The notes below the pieces were generated by a model. It was not told where the DNA came from and made no database searches. It was given only the letters and a program-made list of their open reading frames with translations. The position numbers were made by a program, and so were the translations under genes. DNA of 64,000 bases, from assembly GCA_017620025.1 (NCBI GenBank), contig JAFZRF010000008.1, positions 1 through 64,000 of the forward strand, written 5' to 3'. Shown here piece after piece: positions 7,817 through 16,213 of this stretch (positions are counted from its first letter, which is position 1; each line of letters opens with the position of its first letter). This DNA is from Ruminococcus sp. Its GTDB lineage: Bacteria > Bacillota > Clostridia > Oscillospirales > Ruminococcaceae.

Positions 7817-8461
7817 TCATTTTGTCTTAGTCTTATATATCAGCCATATCAGCTCGAGCGCTCCTACGCCGATAAAGGAGAGCATGGTCTTCATGCCCGG
7901 CTTCTTTATGCGGAAGCGTGTTATGAACGCAATTGCGATGATGAACAGCGAAGCGCCGTAAACTATCGGGAAGCACTCCGGGCCGATATCCCTGTGGAAG
8001 CTGTATATCAGCGGGAGTATAAGCGCAACGCTCGTTACCGGAAGCCCTTCATATGTATGCCTTACCTCTGAGGTCTTCTTCTGTCTCGTCTCCTCTGTCA
8101 CGTTGAAGTACGCAAGCCGTATCACGGCGCACAGCGGGAACAGTATCAGCACCGGAACGTCCACAAGGCTGTCCATGCCGACAGCATATCCGATGACAGA
8201 CGGCAGCACGCCGAAGCAGATGACATCGCAGAGCGAGTCGATCTGTATACCGAACTGCTTCTCCTCTTCCGTCCTGTCCTTTTTGGTGCGTGCGATCTTT
8301 CCGTCGAACATATCGCACAGACCTGATACCATCAGGCAGATTATCGCAAGAGTCGGTCTCGGGTGATCTGCGCCCATTCCGAACGCAAAGCACATACCGA
8401 GAACGGATGAAGCAAGGCTCAGATATGTAAGAATAACGGTATAGTTATAGAAACCTATCAT
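7817..8461 (-). CDS. pssA: CDP-alcohol phosphatidyltransferase, probable phosphatidylserine synthase
   Basis: A 214-residue membrane enzyme that would join CDP-diacylglycerol to serine, the first committed step to phosphatidylserine and phosphatidylethanolamine. The catalytic signature D-x2-DG-x2-AR-x(n)-G-x3-D-x3-D is seen as DMFDGKIAR, then GIQIDSLCD at about residues 50-80, complete in all acidic residues. Hydrophobic helices flank it and continue to the C-terminus. Phosphatidylglycerophosphate synthases share the signature; the assignment to serine rests on length and on the segment after the motif (SVIGYAVG). It has its own promoter, whose -35 box overlaps the end of ppk1. Confidence 0.85.
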   Translation of the reverse strand: MIGFYNYTVILTYLSLASSVLGMCFAFGMGADHPRPTLAIICLMVSGLCDMFDGKIARTKKDRTEEEKQFGIQIDSLCDVICFGVLPSVIGYAVGMDSLVDVPVLILFPLCAVIRLAYFNVTEETRQKKTSEVRHTYEGLPVTSVALILPLIYSFHRDIGPECFPIVYGASLFIIAIAFITRFRIKKPGMKTMLSFIGVGALELIWLIYKTKTK

Positions 8462-8515
8462 TTATCATATCCTCAAATCAGTTTACTGGACCGCCTCTGT
8501 GCGGTCAGTAATTGT

Positions 8516-8544
8516 ATTATATCATATCCCGGATCGGAATTCAA
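8516..8544 (-). promoter_or_regulatory. sigma-A promoter for pssA
   Basis: TTGAAT (8544-8539) and TATAAT (8521-8516) with a 17-nt spacer. The -35 box overlaps the stop codon of ppk1. A GACCGC/GCGGTC hairpin lies between promoter and gene, in the leader. Confidence 0.75.
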
Positions 8545-10727
8545 GACTTTTTTGTCTTTTCTCCCGTCTTTCTGCGGGCAGGCTTTTTTGCAGCCGGCTT
8601 CTTTGCGGGCGTCTTCTTCGCAGCAGACTTTTTAGCAGCCGCAGCCTTTTCACGGCTCGCACGGAGCTTCTCCTGACGCTCCGCCTTCTCGTCCTGACGC
8701 CTGTAGGCATCACGGTAGAGATATTCCTGCGAGTTCACTGCCTCCTCGCTCTCCGCACGGGAGATATGGACGTAGGAGCCGTCCGGACGCATTATCCTCG
8801 CCTTGACGTTATCACGCATCAGCACACTGAACAGTTCACGGATGCGCTTTTTCAGTCTCTCGTCCTCAACGGGAGCAGAGACCTCGACACGGCGTATGGT
8901 GTTCCTTGACATATAGTCTGCCGAGCCGATGTAGATACGCTGTCCGTTCTCAACGGTGCCGAATATGAAGATTCGGCTGTGCTCGAGGAAGCGTCCAACT
9001 ATGGAGCGTACCGTGATATTCTCAGTATAGCCCTCAACTCCGGCAATAAGGCAGCATATGCCTCTTACGACGAGCTCGATCTTTACGCCTGCCTGTGAGG
9101 CCTCAACGAGCTTGTCTATGATGACCCTGTCGCAGAGGGAATTGACCTTCGCTGCGATATATCCCTCTCCGCCGGTCTTTGCGATCTCTATCTGCTGATC
9201 CATGAGCTCGAGTATCTTCGGGCGCATGGCAAGCGGCGATACAAGAAGCTTGTACGGCTTTTCGAGATAGGTACCGTTCTGCAGTGCACGGAAGACCTCG
9301 TCTGCGTCCTCTGCTATCTGCCTGTCGGCAGTCATGACCATAAGGTCGGTATACAGGGTGGAGGTCTTCTCGTTGTAGTTGCCGGTGCCGATCTGTGTGA
9401 CGTAGTCAAAGCCGCCGCCCTGAGCCTTCCTCTTTATAATGAGGAGCTTGGAATGAGCCTTGAATTCACGGGGACCGTAGATCACCTTTACTCCGGCCTG
9501 CTGGAGGACCTTCGACCATTCGATGTTGTTCTCCTCGTCGAAGCGGGCTCTCAGCTCGATCATGACGAGCACCTCCTTGCCGTTTTCGGCGGCAGTGCAG
9601 AGGGCGGATATGACCTTGCTGTTCTTGGCAAGCCTGTAGAGGGTTATGCGTATGGATACGACCCTGGGATCCTCGGCTGACTCCTGGAGGAGTCTTATGA
9701 AGGAAGCGGTCATTGATTCAAAGGGATAGCTCAGGAGAACGTCATGCGCCTTCACCTGAGAGAATACGCTCCTGTTCTCGGCAAGCATCTCCGGCTTGCG
9801 GGGAGTGAGCGGGAGATAGTGGAGCTGATCATTGTCATCGAGCTCCTGAAGCTGGAAGAGGTAGGACAGATCAAGGGGTATGCGTGATACGAACACCCTG
9901 TCGTTCTTTATCTTCAGCTTGCGGCATATATAGTCGAGTGCCTCACGCCTGAACGGATTGGAAAGCTCAAGACGCATAGGTGCGAGCTTTGTGCGCTTTG
10001 CAACGAGCTCCTCCATGCGCTCACGGAAATCGGCACCCTTGCCGGATACCATGATATCAGCGCTGCGGGTCACTCTTATAACAGTGCGGTCGAGTACCTT
10101 GCTGCCCTTGAACATGAGGTGTGCGAAGCGGAGGACTACCTCCTCCTCGAGTATGAACCTCTTGCCGTCATTGCCGAGAGGTATCATCCTCTCGCTGTGG
10201 TCATGGTTTATCGGCACTATGCCTATGGCTACATCCTTCTTGGAGCTGAGCTGAACAGCCGCATAGAGCTCCTTGTTCTTGAGAAACGGGAAGGGGAGCT
10301 GATCGTTTATGACTATGCCCGATATGAAGGGCTTTATCTCACGCTTGAAGTAGAGCTCGAGGAAGTGCTGCTCCTCGGGGGTCGCCTTGTCGTAGCTGAC
10401 GTGCTCGAAGCCGTAAGCCGCAAGCTCCGTCATAGTCCTGCTGTAGGCCTCCTCAACGTCGGGCTGGAGTCTGCGTACCGCAGTGAACACGGCATCAAGC
10501 TGCTGCGCCGGGGTAAGTCCGGTCTTGCTGTCACGGCGGTCCGGATCGTTCTTTGCAGCGTCGCTGAGCGAGCCGACACGAACCATGAAGAACTCATCAA
10601 GGTTGCTCTGATATATAGAAGAAAAAGAGAGTCGCTCGAGAAGAGGTGTATCCTTGTCTGTCGCCTCTTCGAGAACACGCTTGTTGAATTTAAGCCAGGA
10701 AAGCTCTCTGTTTTCGAGATATTCCAT
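8541..10727 (-). CDS. ppk1: polyphosphate kinase 1 with a lysine/alanine-rich C-terminal tail
   Basis: A 728-residue enzyme that reversibly polymerises the gamma phosphate of ATP into polyphosphate. The N domain begins with YLENRELSWLKFNKRVLEEA. The catalytic histidine is His425 in FKAHSKLLII, and the second conserved histidine is His583 in LEHSRIFIFG, matching the two phospholipase-D-like domains of the family. Usual length is about 690 residues. Here residues 684-728 add a tail rich in Lys and Ala (repeats such as AAKK, PAKKPAAKK) resembling histone H1 or DNA-binding tails. It is monocistronic with its own consensus promoter. The role of the tail is unknown; DNA, RNA or polyphosphate binding is an inference. 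Confidence 0.96.
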   Translation of the reverse strand: MEYLENRELSWLKFNKRVLEEATDKDTPLLERLSFSSIYQSNLDEFFMVRVGSLSDAAKNDPDRRDSKTGLTPAQQLDAVFTAVRRLQPDVEEAYSRTMTELAAYGFEHVSYDKATPEEQHFLELYFKREIKPFISGIVINDQLPFPFLKNKELYAAVQLSSKKDVAIGIVPINHDHSERMIPLGNDGKRFILEEEVVLRFAHLMFKGSKVLDRTVIRVTRSADIMVSGKGADFRERMEELVAKRTKLAPMRLELSNPFRREALDYICRKLKIKNDRVFVSRIPLDLSYLFQLQELDDNDQLHYLPLTPRKPEMLAENRSVFSQVKAHDVLLSYPFESMTASFIRLLQESAEDPRVVSIRITLYRLAKNSKVISALCTAAENGKEVLVMIELRARFDEENNIEWSKVLQQAGVKVIYGPREFKAHSKLLIIKRKAQGGGFDYVTQIGTGNYNEKTSTLYTDLMVMTADRQIAEDADEVFRALQNGTYLEKPYKLLVSPLAMRPKILELMDQQIEIAKTGGEGYIAAKVNSLCDRVIIDKLVEASQAGVKIELVVRGICCLIAGVEGYTENITVRSIVGRFLEHSRIFIFGTVENGQRIYIGSADYMSRNTIRRVEVSAPVEDERLKKRIRELFSVLMRDNVKARIMRPDGSYVHISRAESEEAVNSQEYLYRDAYRRQDEKAERQEKLRASREKAAAAKKSAAKKTPAKKPAAKKPARRKTGEKTKKS

Positions 10728-10800
10728 AACGTTCTCCGATCTGCGGAGCCTGTTCCGTCATTAATACAGCCCCGCCAAAAGAATACAATTATACTATTTT

Positions 10801-10829
10801 ATTATACATCTTTCCGGATAATTTGTCAA
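10801..10829 (-). promoter_or_regulatory. sigma-A promoter for ppk1
   Basis: TTGACA (10829-10824) and TATAAT (10806-10801), both perfect consensus with 17 nt between them, about 75 nt upstream of the ppk1 start. No PHO-type operator was recognised. Confidence 0.85.
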
Positions 10830-10928
10830 GTATCATCTATTATACACTAAGGAAGCCGGTTTGGTTGATCAAAAATATTAATCTGTCGGCTCTTATCAAT
10901 ACTGCTGCGCCATATAAAAAAAGGGCAT

Positions 10929-10960
10929 AAAAAAACCGCAGCCCCGGCTATTGCCGGGGC
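10929..10960 (-). terminator. terminator of the vWA lipoprotein gene
   Basis: GCCCCGGC and GCCGGGGC arms with a four-base loop, followed on the minus strand by TGCGG and a run of seven T. It lies 20 nt after the stop codon. Confidence 0.88.
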
Positions 10961-10979
10961 CTCGGCCCTTAGGAGATAT

Positions 10980-12638
10980 TTATGAGAACAATGATGAAGC
11001 TGTCTTTGAAAGCTCGGCGAGCTCTGCCGCCTTTTCGCTGGTGTCAGCGAGTTGATTTGCAGTCTTTGTCACGTAGCTGTAGTCGGAGCTGCCCTTGTAT
11101 TCTGAATCCTTCAGTATCATCGCAAACTCCGCAGCTGCTCCTGCGAGTTTCAGTCTGTCGGAGGGAGTATTGCTGTATTTCTCCATTCCGAAGAGCTGTG
11201 AATCATATATATCCTCGTTTGTGTCTGTATCCTTGTATGTGAGGGAGAGCTTGCAGAGCTCCTTCCTCTCGTTTTCTTTATCTGTCTTGTATTCGAGCGG
11301 CTGTGCGTGCTGGTCTGCGAACTCCAGGTCAATGCCGTGATATGTGCCGCCGTCGGAAACGAGCTCAACCTCGTAGAGAGCCGTTACGCTGTGGCCTGCG
11401 CCGACCTCGCCGGCATCCTTGGTCTCGTCGTAGAAATCCTCTGCCGCCATAAGACGGTTGTCATAGCCTATAAGCCTGTAGCTTGCTATCTGTGAGGGAT
11501 TGAACTCGACCTGTATCTTGACATCCTTGGCGATGGTATAGAGTGTGCCGCTCATCTCCTCCACGAGCACCCTGTGAGCCTCGTCTACGGAATCGATATA
11601 GCTGTAGTTGCCGTTGCCGTTATCTGCAAGAGCCTCCATGCGGGCATCCTTGTAGTTGCCCGTGCCGAAGCCCAGAACTGAAAGGTAGATGCCTTTGTCA
11701 CGCTTGCTCTCGATAAGCTCTGTGAGCTCCTCCGTGCTGGAAGCGCCGACATTGAGATCACCGTCTGTGGCAAGTATGATACGGTTGTTGCCGCCCTCGA
11801 TGAAATACTTCTCAGCGAGTTCATAGGCGGTATTTATTCCGCCCTCGCCGTTGGTGCTGCCGGAGGCGGTTATAGAATAAAGCGCTTCAAGGATATCGTC
11901 CTTGTCCTTTCCGGATGCGCCCTTGATAAGGGTGGAGCTGCTGCCTGCGTAGGTCACTATGGAGATCCTGTCATCCTTGGTGAGATTCTCTGCAAGCATC
12001 GAGAATGCGTTCTGTACCAGAGGCAGCTTGTCATACGTGCCCATAGAGCCCGATGAGTCTATAAGGAACACAAGATTTGAGGGCGGTACTTCCTTCTGGT
12101 CAAGGCGCTTGCCCTGAAGGCCTACCATCATAAGCTTGTGCGATGCGTTCCACGGGCAGTCGCCTATTTCAACGTACTGGCTGAACTTGCCCTCTTCCGG
12201 ATCGGGATAATCGTAATCGAAGTAGTTGATGAATTCCTCTGCACGGACAGCGTCTTCCGGAACGAAGCTGCCGTCCTCTATAAGTCTCCTTACGTTTGAG
12301 TAGGAGGCTGTGTCCACATCTGCGGAGAAGGTCGAAAGCGGCTCGGCCTTAGGATCCTTGAAGCCGCCCTCGGCAGGGCTGTCATACTCCTCATCAGGTG
12401 AGGGCTGTACCGGATATTCCTCGTAGTAGCCGCCGTAGCATTCATCAGCGGCTGCGGGGGCCTCGTATACATCATAATTTTCTGCCTCGGGACTGTAATT
12501 GCTGTAGCTGTCGGTCTTCGGTCTGTAGTTGCCGTCAGTGGCCGGAGCTTCGTTGCTGCTGCCGCAGGATGTAAGTGCGGAACATAAAACGCCGAATGAA
12601 ATAGTAAGTGCCGCCGTTCTTATAGTATTCTTTTTCAT
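10980..12638 (-). CDS. von Willebrand factor A domain lipoprotein (YfbK type)
   Basis: A 552-residue exported lipoprotein. Signal peptide residues 1-24 end in the lipobox LTSC with Cys25. An acidic, Tyr- and Pro-rich linker runs to about residue 90. The YfbK N-terminal region (DVDTASYSNVRRLI) follows, then a vWA domain with a complete metal site (Asp194 in LIDSSGSMG). The C-terminal YfbK-specific domain contains the long YRLIGYDNR segment. These proteins bind partners through the metal site; no enzymatic activity is expected. The ATG at 12638 follows GAGGTG by six bases; a GTG three codons upstream overlaps that site. Single gene with promoter and terminator. Confidence 0.92.
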   Translation of the reverse strand: MKKNTIRTAALTISFGVLCSALTSCGSSNEAPATDGNYRPKTDSYSNYSPEAENYDVYEAPAAADECYGGYYEEYPVQPSPDEEYDSPAEGGFKDPKAEPLSTFSADVDTASYSNVRRLIEDGSFVPEDAVRAEEFINYFDYDYPDPEEGKFSQYVEIGDCPWNASHKLMMVGLQGKRLDQKEVPPSNLVFLIDSSGSMGTYDKLPLVQNAFSMLAENLTKDDRISIVTYAGSSSTLIKGASGKDKDDILEALYSITASGSTNGEGGINTAYELAEKYFIEGGNNRIILATDGDLNVGASSTEELTELIESKRDKGIYLSVLGFGTGNYKDARMEALADNGNGNYSYIDSVDEAHRVLVEEMSGTLYTIAKDVKIQVEFNPSQIASYRLIGYDNRLMAAEDFYDETKDAGEVGAGHSVTALYEVELVSDGGTYHGIDLEFADQHAQPLEYKTDKENERKELCKLSLTYKDTDTNEDIYDSQLFGMEKYSNTPSDRLKLAGAAAEFAMILKDSEYKGSSDYSYVTKTANQLADTSEKAAELAELSKTASSLFS

Positions 12639-12726
12639 AAAATTCACCTCGGAAAGTTGTTGTCATATTCTTCCCCGATAATCTCTGTATCATGCTGTGA
12701 CCGGTCGTGTCCTTTACTGTGATTAT

Positions 12727-12755
12727 ATTATAGCGCAAACGGCGGTATATTGCAA
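12727..12755 (-). promoter_or_regulatory. sigma-A promoter for the vWA lipoprotein
   Basis: TTGCAA (12755-12750) and TATAAT (12732-12727), spacer 17 nt, about 90 nt before the start codon. The rest of the 360-nt gap up to mazF holds only the opposing mazF promoter. Confidence 0.75.
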
Positions 12756-12869
12756 TAACAGGGCGTTTTCAGTTTTTATACGATTCAGAAGCGAATTGAT
12801 TATAGAATAATTTCAATTTATTACATTTCCCTTTTATCAGTTACATTTCTGCTGAAAGGTTACACAGAG

Positions 12870-12898
12870 GAGACATATTTCCGGAGCATACATATAAT
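12870..12898 (+). promoter_or_regulatory. probable promoter for mazF
   Basis: GAGACA at 12870-12875 and TATAAT at 12893-12898 with 17 nt between. The -35 box is two bases off consensus. It lies 100 nt before the mazF start and no antitoxin gene fits in between. Confidence 0.55.
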
Positions 12899-12999
12899 AA
12901 AGCAGTTACAGAACAAGACAGCTGCTCCTGATGTATAACCGGCGCAGCTGTGACCATACTATCATCAGCGACCCGATCAATCATACAGGAGAGATAATT

Positions 13000-13344
13000 A
13001 TGTCAGTCAAGCGAGGAGAAATATACTATGCCGACCTCAGCCCCGTCGTCGGCTCAGAGCAGGGCGGCGTTAGGCCTGTACTTATCGTCCAGAATGATGT
13101 GGGCAACAGGCACAGCCCTACAGTCATAGCCGCTGCCATAACAAGCCAGAAGGACAAGAACCCCCTCCCCACCCATATCGGCGTGCAGGCGGATTCCTGC
13201 GGCCTCTCACGGGACAGCATCATCCTTCTTGAGCAGATACGCACCATCGACAAGCGCCGCCTCAAGGAGAAAATGGGTGAACTCGACCTCAGCTCCATGC
13301 ACCGTGTCGATACCGCCCTGTCCATCAGCTTCGGGCTCGGGTAA
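13000..13344 (+). CDS. mazF: MazF/PemK-family endoribonuclease toxin (EndoA-like), no adjacent antitoxin
   Basis: A 114-residue protein with the full MazF fold pattern: [19 protein letters not shown] at the N-terminus, RPVLIVQND with Arg25, and AAITSQ with Thr48. These match the two residues known to be catalytic in the Bacillus EndoA enzyme. It ends with the usual LKEKMGELD and [13 protein letters not shown] segments. MazF toxins cut single-stranded mRNA at short motifs. Translation starts at the ATG at 13000 after AGGAGAGATAATT. No MazE-like gene lies on either side: upstream is a 360-nt noncoding gap and downstream a hairpin repeat. Whether an antitoxin is encoded elsewhere cannot be told. 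Confidence 0.92.
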   Translation: MSVKRGEIYYADLSPVVGSEQGGVRPVLIVQNDVGNRHSPTVIAAAITSQKDKNPLPTHIGVQADSCGLSRDSIILLEQIRTIDKRRLKEKMGELDLSSMHRVDTALSISFGLG

Positions 13345-13364
13345 TGCATCCCGACCGACAGATA

Positions 13365-13520
13365 CTGAGGGCTCTGCCCTCAGACTCCCGCCTAAGGGAC
13401 TCGTCCCTTAGGAATCCCACTGCAAAATGAACCCTCCCCATGAATGGGGAGGGTTCATTTTGGAATGAGAGTCCAGAGAGGCGAAGCCTCTTTGGCAGGG
13501 GTGTGGGGGCAGCGCCCCCG
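13365..13520. repeat. hairpin-mosaic intergenic repeat, copy R4 (diverged)
   Basis: A chain of palindromes: CTGAGGGC/GCCCTCAG, CCTAAGGGAC/GTCCCTTAGG, a long perfect stem AAAATGAACCCTCCCCAT with its complement, AGAGGCGAAGCCTCT and GGGGGCAGCGCCCCC. It shares architecture and the GACTCC/GGAATCCCA linkers with R1 and R3 but uses different arm sequences, as if stems evolve with compensating changes. It lies between mazF and the CPBP protease gene. Confidence 0.75.
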
Positions 13521-13574
13521 CTGTCTGTCAGTCAGAGGTATCATGCAGCAGCTGCGGGGTGTGCAAATAAACTA

Positions 13575-13603
13575 TTTACATTTCCGGAGAAATGTGTTAA
13601 AAT
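13575..13603 (+). promoter_or_regulatory. sigma-A promoter for the CPBP protease gene
   Basis: TTTACA at 13575-13580 and TAAAAT at 13598-13603 with a 17-nt spacer, about 30 nt before the start codon at 13635. Confidence 0.7.
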
Positions 13604-13634
13604 AGATATTATATGTCTGAAAGGAGCCTCTTAA

Positions 13635-14822
13635 ATGGCTGACAATCTCAGCTCTGAGTACTACAGAGCAGAAATAGCTATGCTCAACAGCGAGATCAAG
13701 GGGCTGACAGAACGCCTTGAAAGCACCAACCGTCTCGCTGTTCGTGATAAATATGATCCGTTCGGCAATCCGACCGATTACAAGGGATTCAGCGGAGATT
13801 ACTCCCGCATCGACCCGAGGATAACAGAGCCCGGCTACAAGAGCCCCCTCTCCCCGGATTACGAAGAACGCGACAACCTGAAAAAATGGTACGGTCTCGG
13901 CGGCGGCTGCCTGCTGCTTCGATTCGTTATGACAGAGGTATTCATCTTCATCCTGATGTGGGTGATATACACGCTGATACGTCACCGCAGCCCCGATATG
14001 TCGCCGAACGATGTACGGAGCTATATGGCCGGCACCTCCATAATGGCCGGCATCAATACCATAGTATTCATTATTGCAAATATCATTACCGCCGTATTCG
14101 GCCTGAAAAAAGCCGGGATACGTTTTACCTCCCTTATCAGGACCAATGATATCGGAGCCTCCTCCACCATGCAGTACTGCCTCATCGGCTCGGCGCTGTG
14201 GTACATATGCACCTATTTCATAAAAGCAATGGAGCTTTTCTTCAACTCCCTCGGACTCACGACAACTCCGTCGACCTCAGCAAGCGCTTACTTCTCCGGC
14301 GGCGTACCCCTTGCGATATTCGCAATATACACCTGCCTGCTTGCACCGATAACGGAGGAGCTCTTCTTCCGCGGTATGCTCCTGAGAGTCTTTTCCCGGG
14401 CAAACCAGCGCTTTGCGGTATTTGCTTCCGCATTCTTCTTCGGCATGGTACACGGCAATCTGCAGCAGTTCATACTCGCCTTCGTAATGGGCATATTCCT
14501 CGGACACATCACCCTCAAGCACGGCTCGATTATACCGGCATCGGGAGTACATATCTTCGTGAATTCGCTCTCGCTGATGACGGTCTTCATGAAGCACTAT
14601 CTCCGTGATGTTTCCTTTGCGGTGGATATGGTGCTGATAGTATTCACGGCGATAGGTGTGCTCCTGCTCATCATATTCCGCATAACCGACAGGATACCGC
14701 TCACCACCCCCGAACAGAACCGCCGCGGCATGAGCACGGCGACCGGCAGCTGGGGCTTCGACTTTGCTCTGGTGATACTCTTCGCCAATATGGCATATGT
14801 CCTTTGCAGCGGAAATCTATAA
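13635..14822 (+). CDS. CPBP family intramembrane glutamic protease (CAAX/Abi type)
   Basis: A 395-residue protein. Residues 1-90 are hydrophilic, with a predicted short coiled coil (MLNSEIKGLTERLEST), an unusual extension for this family. About eight membrane helices follow. The active-site motifs are all present: Glu241-Glu242 in TEELFFRG with the Arg, His273 in FFGMVHGN, and His306 in HIFVN. Members cleave near the membrane surface and are linked to prenyl-protein processing, bacteriocin self-immunity or signalling; the substrate here is unknown. A ribosome site AAAGGAGCC precedes the ATG and a strong terminator follows. Confidence 0.92.
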   Translation: MADNLSSEYYRAEIAMLNSEIKGLTERLESTNRLAVRDKYDPFGNPTDYKGFSGDYSRIDPRITEPGYKSPLSPDYEERDNLKKWYGLGGGCLLLRFVMTEVFIFILMWVIYTLIRHRSPDMSPNDVRSYMAGTSIMAGINTIVFIIANIITAVFGLKKAGIRFTSLIRTNDIGASSTMQYCLIGSALWYICTYFIKAMELFFNSLGLTTTPSTSASAYFSGGVPLAIFAIYTCLLAPITEELFFRGMLLRVFSRANQRFAVFASAFFFGMVHGNLQQFILAFVMGIFLGHITLKHGSIIPASGVHIFVNSLSLMTVFMKHYLRDVSFAVDMVLIVFTAIGVLLLIIFRITDRIPLTTPEQNRRGMSTATGSWGFDFALVILFANMAYVLCSGNL

Positions 14823-14830
14823 TCTGAAAC

Positions 14831-14865
14831 GCCCGCAGGCTCTGACCTGCGGGCATTATTTTTTT
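14831..14865 (+). terminator. terminator of the CPBP protease gene
   Basis: GCCCGCAGG and CCTGCGGGC arms with a six-base loop, followed by ATTATTTTTTT. Confidence 0.9.
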
Positions 14866-14888
14866 GCCGGAAAAAATCCGCAGGGGTA

Positions 14889-14937
14889 TTGACAAGCCCG
14901 GGATCAAATGATATAATGTGTATATAGTATATATACA
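14889..14937 (+). promoter_or_regulatory. promoter and probable operator of the GntR/ABC operon
   Basis: TTGACA at 14889-14894 and TATAAT at 14912-14917 are perfect consensus with a 17-nt spacer. Immediately downstream, TGTATATA (14919-14926) and TATATACA (14930-14937) form an eight-base inverted repeat with a three-base centre, covering the expected transcription start. This is the usual place and style of a YtrA-type GntR operator, so the operon is probably repressed by its own first product. Confidence 0.8.
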
Positions 14938-14958
14938 ATATATCATGTGAGGTACCAT

Positions 14959-15330
14959 ATGGATATTATCATAAGCAATTCTTCAAACACGCCTATCTAC
15001 GAGCAGATATGCGAGCAGATCAAGGCTCTTATCCTCACAGGCGAGCTGAAGGAAGGGGACGCTCTTCCGTCAATGCGCAATCTCGCACAGCAGCTGAGGA
15101 TAAGTATAATCACCACAAAGAGAGCCTACGAGGAGCTTGAAAGGGACGGCTTCATCGAATCCTATACCGGAAAGGGCAGCTTCGTAAAGGCTCAGAATCA
15201 GGAGTTTCTCCGTGAGGAGAACCTCAGGCAGGCCGAGGAATATCTCACTCTTGCCTGCGAAAAGGCCAAGCAGGGCGGCGTTGAGCTTCCCGAGCTTATC
15301 GAGATCATGAAACTGATCTACGGAGGATGA
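14959..15330 (+). CDS. GntR family transcriptional regulator, YtrA subfamily
   Basis: A 123-residue repressor. A winged helix-turn-helix occupies residues 5-75 (PIYEQICEQIKALILTGEL, LPSMRNLAQQLRISIITTKRAY, IESYTGKGSFVK). The short C-terminal helix region typical of YtrA replaces the large ligand domains of other GntR groups. YtrA-type regulators usually control a neighbouring ABC transporter and respond to cell-envelope antibiotics. Start: the ATG at 14959 lies six bases after GAGG; a GTG four codons upstream overlaps that site. It is followed after 4 nt by the ATPase gene and preceded by a palindromic operator. Confidence 0.92.
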   Translation: MDIIISNSSNTPIYEQICEQIKALILTGELKEGDALPSMRNLAQQLRISIITTKRAYEELERDGFIESYTGKGSFVKAQNQEFLREENLRQAEEYLTLACEKAKQGGVELPELIEIMKLIYGG

Positions 15331-15334
15331 TGAT

Positions 15335-16213
15335 ATGAACGAAAACACCAATGCAATAGAGATCAACGGCCTGACAAAGGAGTATGACGGCTTTACCCTT
15401 GACAATGTCAGCTTCAATGTGGCCAGGGGCAGTATAATGGGATTCATCGGGCAGAACGGTGCAGGAAAGACCACCACCATCCGTGCACTGCTCGGCATCA
15501 TAAAGCGCAGCGGCGGTACGATATCCCTGCTCGGCAAAGACCTTGATACCCATGAGACAGAGATAAAGCAGGATATCGCTGCCGTATTCGATGAGACGCC
15601 TTTCCATGAATCCTTTACCCCTGTCACGGTGGAGAAGGTGATGAAGCATCTCTACAAGGAATGGGACAGCGAGGTATATCACGGTATGCTGAAGAAATTC
15701 GGCCTGCCGGAGAAGAAAAAGATAGGCAAGTTCTCGAAGGGCATGAAGATGAAGCATCAGATAGCAGCAGCCATGTCGCATCATGCTAAACTCCTGATAA
15801 TGGACGAGGCTACCACAGGTCTTGATCCGGTAGTACGCAACGAGATACTCGATATCTTTCTCGGCTATCTGCAGGACGCGGACAACTCGATACTCCTCTC
15901 CTCGCATATCACCTCAGACCTCGAAAAGATAGCCGACAGCCTTACCTTCATAGACAACGGCAGGATACTCCTCACCGGATACAAGGACGATATACTTCTC
16001 AGTCACGGCATAATGAAGTGTACAAAGGAGCAGTATGCGGAAGTCGCTGCGGAGGATATCGTCAGCGCAAGAGTTACGGATTTCAGCGCTGAGATACTTG
16101 TTTCCGACCGTGAAGCCTGTGAGAGAAAGTACAGCGGCATATTGTTCGACAATGCGAGCCTTGATGACATCATGCAGTATTACGTTCACCGCAGCGAAAG
16201 GGTGTGGACGTGA
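15335..16213 (+). CDS. ABC transporter ATP-binding protein (YtrB-like)
   Basis: A 292-residue ATPase. Walker A is GQNGAGKTT (about residues 39-47) and Walker B is LLIMDEATTGLDP (about 155). The signature motif is FSKGMKMK in place of LSGGQ, which is common in GntR-linked YtrB-type exporters, and the switch histidine is in LLSSHITSDLE. The last 80 residues are a variable C-terminal domain. It powers the two permeases encoded next; its stop codon overlaps the start of the first permease by one base, so translation is coupled. The substrate is unknown; peptide antibiotic export or envelope stress is the usual family role. Confidence 0.92.
   Translation: MNENTNAIEINGLTKEYDGFTLDNVSFNVARGSIMGFIGQNGAGKTTTIRALLGIIKRSGGTISLLGKDLDTHETEIKQDIAAVFDETPFHESFTPVTVEKVMKHLYKEWDSEVYHGMLKKFGLPEKKKIGKFSKGMKMKHQIAAAMSHHAKLLIMDEATTGLDPVVRNEILDIFLGYLQDADNSILLSSHITSDLEKIADSLTFIDNGRILLTGYKDDILLSHGIMKCTKEQYAEVAAEDIVSARVTDFSAEILVSDREACERKYSGILFDNASLDDIMQYYVHRSERVWT

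Noticed and set aside
12740-12999. mazE-type antitoxin gene
   Set aside because: No frame of 60 or more codons with a ribosome site is present on the plus strand in this interval.
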